Shown piece after piece: positions 45,316 through 55,479 of a stretch of 64,000 bases of DNA. Each line of letters begins with the position of its first letter. Within the stretch, counting starts at the first letter, position 1. The stretch lies in contig JARKIP010000033.1 in the NCBI GenBank assembly GCA_029990175.1, positions 19,203,001 through 19,267,000 of the forward strand, given 5' to 3'. Below the pieces are notes generated by a model, which was given only the letters and a program-made list of their open reading frames with translations, did no database searches and was not told the origin of the DNA. This stretch comes from Petunia secreta. Its lineage: Eukaryota > Streptophyta > Magnoliopsida > Solanales > Solanaceae. The translations under genes were made by a program, and so were the position numbers.

Positions 45316-46331
45316 AAGGCTCGGGTTACGTTCCTACGAATCCACGTCATCGTATCTTTAGATTCGTGTTCTTGTTGTTATTGTTCTTGTGAAAAAAAAA
45401 ATGAATGAAAAATTGAAATTCATGTTGTGAAATGAATTCCCCATCCATTGAAAAGTATTGAGGATTTTTCTATATTTTTTTCCTATTGATTTGGTACCCT
45501 CATATCACGTTTTTGTGATACGGATTGAAAATTTGAAAATCAAAGTTCCCATTTTTGAAACCCTTGTTCTTGAGCTTGAAGACATTGATTCTTGAGTTTG
45601 ATTGTTTGTTTGGACGTGAAATTTATTGGGGTTTGTTGGGAAACACATTATACAAATTTGGGTACCTTGGGAATTGAAAAACGAGGAGAATCGAGGTAAT
45701 TCAAGTTGAAAGTTGAAATTCAAAATCGGATTTCGGTTCAGCAGTAGCAGAGCTGCGCGATTGCGCAAGCCAGGGTGCAACCGTGCTGGGAAAAAATTTA
45801 CTCAACGCGAATGCGCAGAGTCTAGCGCGATAGCGAAGAGGAAAAAAATAATTTTGGATTTTTTGTTCTACGCGAACGCGACCTTCCTCACGCGATAGCG
45901 AAGAACAATATTTTTCTAGAAAAACAATTTTGAGACAGAATGTTCGCAACAGCTTCCGGACAATTTCCAATCATCAAAACTCCAATCATTTCATCAAATA
46001 TGGTGAGTTTCAAGATCACAAATAAAATTCCATCCAAATCCGAATCTGTTTCGTGCCAATTCGATTCGAGTCTTTCTTGTGTCGCTTCCTTAGTAGTCTT
46101 GTAACTTCTCTCGTTTAGTTTCATTGCTTGTTTTCTTTCTTCCTAGTCCTCTTGTGTGTCCTTATTCGTTTCTTGGTGTCTTATAAATTCCATTCCGAAA
46201 CTATACTTGGATGTGCTAGTTTTTTATTTTATCACTTTGGTTCCTATAAAGGGGATAAGGCCATGTTTGAGAGGAAAAAGGCTAAGAGTGGTAAGAACAA
46301 TAGAGTGTGGTCATAAAAGCCAAAGACCTTA
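45316..46331 (+). other. Leader region of the non-autonomous element
   Basis: About 1 kb without a convincing frame. It contains a second cluster of CGCGA words near 45750-45905 (CTGCGCGATTGCGCAA, CACGCGATAGCGAAGAACAA) that echoes the LTR motif. Confidence 0.6.
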
Positions 46332-46332
46332 A

Positions 46333-48932
46333 GTGTATATACGAGTGAAAAGAAAATTGAGTGAACATTACTTGAGTGATACATATGAGGGAGTGAACTT
46401 GTTAGGTCCTTTACTTTTATTTGTTATAGCTATGGCTTCGGACGATGATTGTGGAGGGTATAGTTCGTGTGGAGATGATGGAGACTATGGCTCCTATGAT
46501 AGTGATGATGGGTGTTGCTATGATTATTCTGGGAACTATGGTTCGTATGAGAATGAAGAGGATCACTATGATGATCGTGAGGTTGATGAGGACTATGAAG
46601 CTCATGATGATGAATGTGTTGATCCTTATGCTTCCAGTCGAGAATTCGAAGATGATGACGCTTCAAGGTATGATGTTCCTACTTACTCTTCTTGTGAAGA
46701 ACTTGAACATGATGATAGTTGACATAGCGAGAATCGATGATGAAGTTGATTATATGAATTGTTCATTTACATCTTCTCTTGGTGTTGCTAATGGTATGCA
46801 AGGGAGTAGTAGAGGTCCTTCCATTAGTATGGGAGGAGGAGGTGGTTGTTCCATGGGAAAAGTGAGGCTTGCCTATCCTGCTTGTGCTAAAGGGGTTAAT
46901 GCTCCTAACTCCCATGTGAAGGGTGGAGTGAGAAGTGGTGTTGCTCTTGCTACCAAAGGCTTGTATGATTCTAACAATGTGAGGAGTAGAAGTAGTAAGA
47001 GTGGTGCCATTGACTATGAGACTCCTTCCTCGACTTGCAACAACACTTTTAATGTTGGAAGAGTGACGGGAAGTGGAAGTTACAATAGCAATATTACTAG
47101 TAGATGAGGGATAAGGGAGACCCATATTGTTGGTGTTGATACTCTTGGACATTCAAGATCTTCCTTGGATGTACCTATACGATCCTTGGTTGAAAGTAGG
47201 TTTGTTATTGAGGTAAATAGTGTTGACGGAAGCTTGCTCAAAATTGGCGAATCCGATGCCATTTACATTAGCACCTCTTTGGTTAAGAGTCAAAAGATAC
47301 AATGCCAAGCTCTAAAGCAACCTTACAAGTCGAATGGAGTGTGGGTTTCAAAAGAAGCTGGGGTACTCATATCTTATAGGGGTTATAGAGAATATGCTTG
47401 GTGTGATGTGTATCCCTTGCTCTATTATGATGTCTTGCTAGGTGATCCATGGATGGCCAACAAAAAGTTTGAGTATAGTGCTAAACGGGATGTATATCTA
47501 ATGGCCATAGGTCAATAGGTATATGAGCTTGTACCATACGGATTGAGGGGTAATATGTCACCTAGTCATTATTCTTGGGTCATGCAAAGGAGAAAGGAGC
47601 AAGAAATTCATTCCATGATTGAAATTGAGCAATCGAGAAGTCCTACAAATACAAGAATGAGTGAGACTAGTGCTAGAAAAGGGTTGATGAGTGTCAACAA
47701 GGTGAACCCGAATCCACAAGCTTCAAAGCCAAGTGGTTCACCAACAAAGAAGAATGAGACTTCAAGTGATGAGTCTCCAAGTCCTAGATTCCGGGTTGAT
47801 GTTAAAAGTCTACCTACTCAAGCTATGGGTATTCTTGGGCCCCATCCCAATTCGCCCGAATTTGAAAGACAAAAGATTGAGAGGAGTAAGGGAGTGACCG
47901 GTGACAACTCTTGAGTGGAAAAAGGATAAGTTGTTTTGAGTGATGTGAGTGAGTTCTCACCACCCGAATTTACACTCGACCTTGAAAAGAAAATGAGGGA
48001 AAAGAAAGAGGGAAAAAGAATCATTGAGAGTGAGGACACCCCTTATTCTAACCTTAACCCTTTATCTTTTTCTTCTACTTGTGTGAGTTCTTGTGTAGGT
48101 ACTCTTGGAGGCAAACTAATGGAGCCTCAATTATGTTCCAATGTGGAAGGGCAAGGCGAAGAAGATCTAGAATGTGAGCTTCAAGTTGGAGGAACTACCC
48201 ACGACACTTCAAGTGCATTGACTGAACGAGATGGCTACTCAAAGGTCTGTGTTAGTCCTTCTTCCCATGAGCATGATGCTTCCTTGTCTTGTGATATTGT
48301 TTGTGAAAACTCTATTCTAGTTGGTGATTTGTATGATTACAATGTGTTTGCAACTACTGTAGAGTCAAATGGTCAACTTGTGTGTGAATGTGAACCACTA
48401 GCTGAGCGGGTTGAGAAGCCACATCATGATGTGAGCTCGGTTTTCATTGAACCTCTCTTTAGTGAGGATGTTGTAGTTGACCTTGCTTGTGACCCTTGTT
48501 ATGACACCAATCTTTGATAAAAGGGAAGATGAGTGGTATGATCAAACCCTTATTGATGTTATTGCCTATGGTGGATCTATGTGTTGTAGTGAGGATGATG
48601 GTGACCTTGAGGAGTCCCTAGTGGATGAGATAGATCGAATTACATTCGATGACTCCTCAAGTATGGATGATGATTCTAGTTTGGATGTCTCACCTTTGAT
48701 GGGTGGTGAACTTGTCTTCACTAACCCTATGTTTGAAGGGAATTACTACATCCTACATGTTTTATACCCTTTTGATCTCTTTGCTTATTCTAGTGTTGGA
48801 TGCACTTCCTTGTTGAGCCAAGAAGTTATTGTTTCCTTTGGGGACATAAGCTTTTTAATTGATATTGATGCTTGGCTCTACCATAAGAGTGTGTTTTCCA
48901 CATTTTTCAACGCTAACCTACTCTTGGGGTAG
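46333..48932 (+). pseudogene. Broken ORF: acidic Gly/Tyr/Asp-rich part, retropepsin-like domain, charged tail
   Basis: The start is probably the ATG at 46432 (MASDDDCGGYSSCGDDGDYG); a shift near 46720 follows. The frame then continues from about 46725 to 48517 with a TGA at 47105, a TAG at 47516 and a few more stops. Residues around 47195-47515 read VNSVDGSLLKIGESDAIYIS and WCDVYPLLYYDVLLGDPWMA, which resembles gypsy proteases (DVVPMDxxxILLGRPW) although the catalytic DxGS is not preserved. After 48477 another frame carries an acidic stretch (FDDSSSMDDDSSLD). I infer a gag-protease-derived protein without pol. Confidence 0.5.
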
Positions 48933-48998
48933 GAATTTCGTTTGTCTTTGCCTTGCTTGTAGGTCTTGTTGGCTTGATTTCGAGGACGAAATCTTTTT

Positions 48999-49011
48999 AA
49001 GAAGGGGAGAA
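48999..49011 (+). promoter_or_regulatory. Polypurine tract of the non-autonomous element
   Basis: AAGAAGGGGAGAA directly before the 3' LTR. Confidence 0.8.
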
Positions 49012-49655
49012 TGATGCAATCCGGATTGGTATCCAAAGCCGTGGGGAGTTTACGCTCAACATGTGGGACTTAGAACGCTTCAAAGAGAGCTTGCAAACCA
49101 AGATTCAAGTCAAAGAAGGCCGAAAGAGCAAAATGCAAGCTTGTTGGAATGCTGGGATAACAATACCCTACGCGATTGTGAGGGTATGAACGCAATCGCG
49201 ATGAAAGGAAAAATTGTTCTTCGCGATCGCATGAAGAGCTGCGCGATCGCAATGAAGAAACAGTCAGGCAGCGTTCCAGAATTAGCTGAAAGGGCATTTT
49301 AGACGATTTATCATTGTAAATACATAGCTACTATAAGTAGTCTAAGCCTAAACTTAGTCCTTGGTTAGTTGATGTTTATTTGATAATAGAAGAACTTAGA
49401 AGAGGCCAAGCCCTTCTCGTTGAAGCCCGAGACTTCGTGTATCCCTTTTAGCTTGGAACCGAGTGGATGTCATCCTAGTATGGATTCTCGATAGGTTCAA
49501 GTTTCTTTCTCTCTCCCGGATATTCATTAGTATTTGAATCGAATATCTTTTCTTTCTTCTATTTATGATCTTCCCTGTCCCTATTTTCTCATTGTTGTGT
49601 TTACTTTATCGCTTTCGTTTCTTTATCTTGCTTCCGCATGGTTTGGTTTGCATCA
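49012..49655 (+). repeat. 3' LTR of the non-autonomous element (644 bp)
   Basis: From TGATGCAATCCGGATTGG to GGTTTGCATCA. It is about 20 bases longer than the 5' copy, owing to an extra CGCGATCGC-type unit near 49219-49247. Confidence 0.9.
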
Positions 49656-50802
49656 AAACCTTTTCCGGCCTTGACATTGAATTGGACAACACGAGCATCG
49701 CAAATAATTGCTTAAGATAGGACGACATTCCCTAGTTATTTGCCTTTTTTATGGCATCCACATATTCTTTGTCATCATCCAATAATCCAAGTGCATAACA
49801 TGCATCTCTAAACGTTTAATTGACATAGTTGCCGATTTTTCTAAGATCCTCATAGCGCCTTGGACCTTTAACAACATTCAATAGTAATCTGAGGTAATAT
49901 AGCTCGCCAGTTCCAGGAGGAACAAAGAAAATCCTTCCAATGAAAAATGTCGATATTTTTCTTCACTCCCATTATTTCAGATCTTTTTTCCATACAAACT
50001 TAAGAGGAATTCTGCATACGTTAATTCTCTTGCTTCAGGAAACTCGTTATTTGCCTCGAACCAACTAAGAAACTGTGATTCCTTTACACGGGGCCTATTA
50101 GCAACTTTATCAATTGGATCATCATCAGACAATACGACTCTTTGTTCATTTTTAAGATGAAATGATAGTCTTTCCACAGAAGGTTCTTTATGATGAATTG
50201 GAAATTTGAATATTCTCCAAGCAGCTTCACAAGATGATATATATCGACATCGTAATACATGTTGATTTCATCAACATTTGAAGAACCTTCCTCATGCACA
50301 CTTTGACAAAATGCAGTGGTGACACGATCATGTCCCTTATTAACATACTTAAATAAGTACTTAATGGATCTTGACCGATTGCACCATTCTACATTAATAT
50401 GAGCACCATATTTTAATAATAAGAATCGATTGTACGGCACAACAAACCTGTTATCCAAGTCAATACTTCTCTTTGTGATAGTTCTGCCATCATCACTTCT
50501 TCTATAAACAGGATATCCATCTTCATCGATTGTTGTTGAATCAACAAACTTTTTAGGAAAGTGCTTTGTACATCTTCCGTTTTGCATACATGGAGAAGAT
50601 TGTTTAGCAGAACAACATGGACCATGTAACATAAAATTTTGCACAGCCTTATAGTAATGAGGGTCAACCGACTCATCTGGTATTTCTGTTGAAATTATCT
50701 TATCAATATCCGCCGCCGTAGGAAATTTATTATGCTCATGAAGAAAAAGCAAAATGTGAGCATGAGACAATCCTCTTTTTTGGAACTCAATTGTATATAT
50801 GA

Positions 50803-50899
50803 CTGCATACAAAAAAAAAAGATTTTACCAAATAATAAATATTTTTCATGTGAAATAATAGTATTATTTTAAAATTTTAAAAGAATTTATTATAGATAC
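50803..50899 (-). other. Intron in the Rep gene
   Basis: A 97-base intron with AGCAG|GTATCT donor and TTTTTTTTTTGTATGCAG acceptor on the minus strand. Removing it joins NQVFGVVKA to VIYTIEFQKRG in frame, exactly the continuous motif of plant Helitron Reps. Confidence 0.85.
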
Positions 50900-51816
50900 C
50901 TGCTTTTACTACTCCAAACACTTGATTGTCACGCAGGTCCTTTATTAAGTGATCCAGTTTGAATTTAAAAACTCTACATAAAATATCTGGCCGATCCTCT
51001 GGATTTAATCTCCTACTCTTTACAAATCTACAAATCTCGGGCCACTTTGGGTTGCAAATAAAAGTAATAAAAAGATCAGGGTACCCCGCCCATTTGCATA
51101 TCGCCATAGTATCCTGATTATTTTGAATCATGTATCATGCACCCTACAAAGTTAGATCGTACAATTATTCTTTGCCCAAGAGAAGAAGGATCACTCTCTC
51201 CACGCAAAATAGCATCTTCCAACCCTTTATACATGTCAGCTCTCAACTTCTTCTGATGAGTTCTAATATACTTCATTCTGGAAGATTCAATCATTGTAAA
51301 TGCATCAACTAAGAATTGTTGAAATAATCTTCCAGAAAACACTATTGTCGGAACATCATCCTTCCTTTCTTGAATTATGTAACTAACATATTCTCGCATG
51401 CTTACAAATTTCCTTCCTTTTGATCTTTCTGCACCATTAAAAGAAATGTCATCTCTATACCCATCTTCACCATATGAAAAAAGTAAAGGATATTGTAGAC
51501 CTAAATAGGAAGCATTCAATTCATTTATTCTTTGCAGTTGTCCAGTTTGTGTTTCAATAATGATATTTCGCTCACCCGCATTTACTTCAAAATCACCAAC
51601 CACTAAGTAGCTACTTCAAAAACAGTTGGTAAGTTGTACCTTCTTCCATCAGTATTTCTTTTCCCAATCAATCTTAGTCTAATATTGGAGCTGCTTTCTT
51701 CTTTAAATCTATCCCTGACCATTCTGAATGTCTTTGCCAAAACATTATTATCATCAAGCATTTGCTTCAGGCCAGCAACAATTTCTGCATGAAGTTTCTT
51801 TATATTCTCACCATGG
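50900..51816 (-). pseudogene. Helitron Rep N-terminal domain exon (Helitron_like_N)
   Basis: Minus strand from HGENIKKLHAEIVAGLKQML at 51816, through NVLAKTFRMVRDRF and KRNTDGRRYNLPTVFEVAT. A one-base shift near 51605 follows, then VVGDFEVNAGERNIIIETQT and QYPLLFSYGEDGYRDDISF. A second one-base shift lies near 51130, and then NNQDTMAICKWAGYPDLFIT and FICNPKWPEICRFV lead to the donor at 50900. This is the well-conserved N-terminal region of plant Helitron Rep-helicase proteins, upstream of the HUH motif. Only two frameshifts interrupt over 900 bases. Confidence 0.85.
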
Positions 51817-51917
51817 CTGCGGAAAGAAGATACACATCGTTAATATATATTGTCTTAGGATATGAAATATTATTTACCTATTAATATATTATTAATTCTA
51901 AATTGTTAATTACCAAC

Positions 51918-52164
51918 CTGACGACATGAATTCTATTATTTACTTTATTTTCTGTATCACAAATATATAATTGTGCAAACTTTGGGCTGGCTCCCTCGGG
52001 AGGCAATAAACTTCCAATCTGATGGTAATTCTGGCCAAACAATTTGAATGTTCGTGGACCTTGTGCTTGATTGATTGAGACATCAATTTTTCCTCTCATT
52101 GATGTAAATGAGAACATAGAGTTATAAATCCTAATATTTTCTCGAAAATATTTACTCTTAGGAC
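51918..52164 (-). pseudogene. Helitron Rep exon (FxSM region)
   Basis: An 82-codon exon bounded by an acceptor TCTTCTCTCAG|GTCC at 52164 and donor GTCGTCAG|GTTGG at 51918. It reads NIRIYNSMFSFTSMRGKIDV and GQNYHQIGSLLPPEGASPKF, then AQLYICDTENKVNNRIHVVR, a conserved block of plant Helitron proteins. No stop occurs inside it. Confidence 0.85.
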
Positions 52165-52257
52165 CTGAGAGAAGTAAGAGTTAGAGACCGTAAATTGGAC
52201 GACTAAATATGGATGGTCATATATAATAATAAAACTAAATTTGTTGTTTCATCAAAC

Positions 52258-52448
52258 CTGATCCGAACAACAATTTTTTTAAAATTTCAGGAGGCTCTTT
52301 TGGTTTGAGTACTTTATCTTTCCATCACCACAACATAAAGAGAACTTCGGGTGGTTAGACCTACAATGCTTGTCGACTCTTTCTTCATACCAAAAATAGG
52401 CCCCAGAATATTCACATTCATAAGTAGCATCTCCAATATCCCAGTATT
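52258..52448 (-). pseudogene. Helitron Rep exon with Cys/His-rich zinc-finger-like region
   Basis: Acceptor CATTTCAG|AATACTGG at 52448 and donor GGATCAG|GTTTG at 52258. Reads YWDIGDATYECEYSGAYFWY, EERVDKHCRSNHPKFSLCCG and DGK, then after a one-base shift PKEPPEILKKLLFG. In relatives the motif is CxYCGAxFWYEER..CCGxGK; here the second Cys is Ser (CEYSG), which should weaken metal binding. Confidence 0.8.
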
Positions 52449-52527
52449 CTGAAATGAACATGTAGAATTTAATCTATGTTAAAGTGAGTGTGTGTGTATA
52501 TATATATAGGAAACAAGTTATACTAAC

Positions 52528-53361
52528 CTTTATTGAGAATGTCCCCACAGCCGACGTCATTCTCTACAAAAAAGTGTGATAATTGTGAATACATTTTTGG
52601 TTGTAGATAATTACTTAATTTGAGTGACCATTCACTTACCTTCATAGTCATACTCATATTCATTTTCTTCGGCTAAGCTTGATTGCATATCATAATCAGC
52701 TATGCATGAAAGAAGGAATTTTTTTAAAATTATATGTGCAAATTTAGTGTACAACTATGATACTCTAGATGAAACTTTTGAAATAAGTAGTAATATCAGG
52801 AAAACAAAGTCATTGGATCAGGTGTTGATATGCTGTGTGGTAATGTTTGGAATGTAAAATATTATGAAATTGGCACTTTACCTTCATTATATGGATGAGC
52901 AGATAAATCAGGCAGTTCATTTTCACTACCGGAACATGGATCATCATTTAAATCGGGCAGTTTATATTCAGTCCCCTTCTTGCGATATGTAACCGTAGAC
53001 AATCTATTGTCTAACTCTGCCATTGACAAATTTTTGAAATAATCAAATCAATGAAACCTTTTAGACAATTTAGCAATGAAGAAACACCATAATAGTAAAA
53101 GTAACCATATATGTCGAATCTCGTAGTACAATTAAATGTTGTTGTCAATAATAATAAATTTTTGTATATATCAAGAATATAAGAAGGCTAAATTAACTGG
53201 AGAACATATCGCGAAGATAATAAACAATCAAATTAATAAATATACAGTTGAAGTAAAAAAATGAACTGTTTAGAACTGACCATTTGTTATATCACAAAAA
53301 TGATGATGTATTTCTTCAGTGATGATGCTTCTCCTGCTGCTACTTGCGGAATCCACATTCT
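52528..53361 (-). pseudogene. Four small N-terminal exons of the Helitron Rep gene
   Basis: Exons inferred from splice signals on the minus strand are 53361-53281 (ENVDSASSSRRSIITEEIHH), 53016-52882 (ELDNRLSTVTYRKKGTEYKL), 52699-52640 (DYDMQSSLAEENEYEYDYE) and 52563-52528 (ENDVGCGDILNK). Each has AG acceptor and GT donor, and the phases join in frame (ITN to ELDNR, for example). The region is acidic and not conserved in motif, and it leads into YWDIGDATYECEY. The first exon with the start codon was not found. Confidence 0.6.
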
Positions 53362-55479
53362 CTGTAGAAGGAATCAAGTTATTTTGGAAAAAGAACTTGC
53401 AGAAATAAGAATTTGTAATTAAAGAAAATAACTACTCCATCAAAAGTATATCAACTATTACAGTAATAACCATTAAAATTACCCAAGCTCTCATAACTAC
53501 ATCAAGAATTTCATATCACACTGTTAAGTACTTAGTTATCTTCATTTTTAATAATCGGTGAATTAATAAGAAAATGAAGCAGCTAAGTGTATTTTTAAGT
53601 ACATGTATATAATTTATTGCTTTTAGGTACACAAATATACATATAAAAATCATTAAATCTATAACTATTTTAAAAAAAGGACATTAAAAATATGTTGAAT
53701 CCAGAATAGTTGGGTCTCAAAGTCGGTAGTAGACATCTAGTAATTATATGTACACAGTAGTAATTTTGAGGTCCTTAACAATGGGAGGCCTAATGCAATG
53801 TCTTTAGCAACATTACCTTAGTGTAGTGATCAAAGTTCTTACCTTTGATATTCGTGGAGTATTTTACTCGTTTCTGATTTTTTGAAAGTATCTGGTGATT
53901 TCACGCTATTTCTTTGATTTTACATTGCTTATCCATAAATTAAATATGGATTTTAGTTGGAAGTTTTATGGAAGAAAGAAAGATAGAGTGTTGTTAACAA
54001 ATGTTGTGGTTTTGAAGATAGAGTGTTGTTAAAAAATGTTGTGGTTTTGCTCATACATCCAGATCTATGTTTCAGTTTTTGGTTCTGAGTTACTTTTGGC
54101 TTTTGGTCTTCCCCAGCTGCTCTTATCACGTTTACCTTTCTATATTTTCATTTTTTTCTTTTTTAGTTATATATTGTTTTATTTAAATAATTGTATTTTA
54201 CTTACCTTTCTCAGGAATTCGATCGCTAATGTGGGTTTTCTTCGTAGTAAGGCAGTAAGCAAATACTTGACTATGATACAATATAAGACCCATAATTTTG
54301 GAACAAAGTGATCCGCTTGAATATTATAGATTCAGAATAGAAAACAGAAATGCAGTTCATCAAGTTTGCATTTATTTTTTGACTTCATCACTCATCAGCT
54401 ACTTCTTCTGCTTATCAATATGCTTCATTGTACTCTTAAAATTCGTAAATGATATATTCACAATATCTTGATTCCATGGCCAGTTTTTAAGAATTTGTAT
54501 ATCTAATCTCAATATTGAAATTTGATTCACTTATTGGTAATGTATGAAAGAACCATTAACGTTTGAAGACTTAGTTATATAATAATAAAGTGGGGGTAGA
54601 TCGAATATGCCGTACGTTAGTTGGAATTCAGCCAAAAAAATAGAACTATTAGCCAATTGTGCCAAATTATCACACGGATGAGCCGAGATGAATATTTGTG
54701 ATAGAGTGATCATGTTAGAAAAAATATAATACATGACATTGATGAGTATTGTGTGATCACGGCGAAATATAATAGATGTTTTATGCGCGTAGACTCCTCC
54801 TCAACAAATAAACTATTTTTCTTGCTTCATATATTATGTGAATTTGAAAGATTTTTTTGTTCCTTAATCCTAACTGAAAAATATAATACAGTTGGCCTTT
54901 GAGCAGGTGCATTTGGTATAGACAATAGATGAAGTAGATGCATTTTTCCTATGGATATCACTTCCATTGGAGTTACTGTAATACCCACAACAATGGTATG
55001 TTAGAATATACAATAGCATGTTCTACAAATTTAAAAAAACAATTGTTCTACTGTAACTTCATAGTGATATTTATATCTCACTGCAACATATTTTTGGTAT
55101 TCACTGTATCAAAATATGTTGACCTTTTTTTTGGATTTTTTTTTGTTTACCAAATGCTGCTTCAATAATTTTTCAATGTACAACAGCTGAAACCTTTCAG
55201 CCTCAATTTAAGATGAACAATATGTGATTTTGTTATAAGTACAATTAATTATAATAAGATTTCTTAAAACCAATACCAATGTGATAGGATTTTAAAGGTA
55301 GTTATAACAAAGTAAATTTAAAATTGATAAAACTACAGAGTATCTGTGTTGAACAAAAACAGTATATTTAGAAAATCCGATACAAACTACAGAATATCAA
55401 GTTGATAACTAAAACATCCAGTAAATATATGTACATCATTCATCAACTATTCAATGCCTTAGAAAAGCTGATGCAAACT
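53362..55479. other. Intergenic region between the RPA-like and Rep genes of the Helitron
   Basis: About 2.1 kb of AT-rich sequence with no gene that I can support on either strand. It should hold the promoter and first exon of the minus-strand Rep gene, but I cannot place them. Confidence 0.4.

Larger units (their letters stand above)
44678..49655 (+). mobile_element. Non-autonomous LTR element encoding a retropepsin-like protein, no RT/integrase
   Basis: LTRs 44678-45301 and 49012-49655 are flanked by the perfect duplication AAACC (44673-44677 and 49656-49660). A tRNA-iMet primer site follows the left LTR, and an A/G-rich tract (AAGAAGGGGAGAA) precedes the right one. The 3.7 kb interior holds a 1 kb leader and one long, partly broken frame with acidic and protease-like parts but no RT, RNase H or integrase. 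It must have used enzymes from another element. The GAGGACGAAATC motif before the PPT suggests gypsy ancestry. It interrupts the Helitron Rep exon. Confidence 0.88.
44596..50802 (-). pseudogene. Helitron Rep catalytic domain (HUH nuclease) and linker exon, split by LTR element
   Basis: The exon starts at 50802 after a clear acceptor. VIYTIEFQKRGLSHAHILLF carries the HUH metal-binding pair (HAH) that cleaves DNA. SKYLFKYVNKGHDRV.. and DEINMYYD then RYISSCEAAWRIF follow. The two parts around the candidate catalytic tyrosines are out of frame by one base near 50250. HLKNEQRVVL..FLSWFEANNEFPEAREL reads to about 49985, after which frame breaks occur, though YYLRLLLNVVKGPRRYEDLR is legible near 49890-49840. 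The LTR element 44678-49655 is inserted after the Trp-Gln-Glu-Thr codons; the exon resumes at 44672 (EDILYEERILLNN) and ends at 44596. Confidence 0.75.

Noticed and set aside
46430..46666. His-rich and Ile-rich minus-strand frames
   Set aside because: They are shadows of the Asp/Gly/Tyr-rich plus-strand ORF, produced by its repetitive GAT codons.
54036..55168. Small plus-strand frames at 54036-54311 and 54938-55168
   Set aside because: Phe/Tyr/Ile-rich products of AT-rich sequence with no motif and no supporting context.
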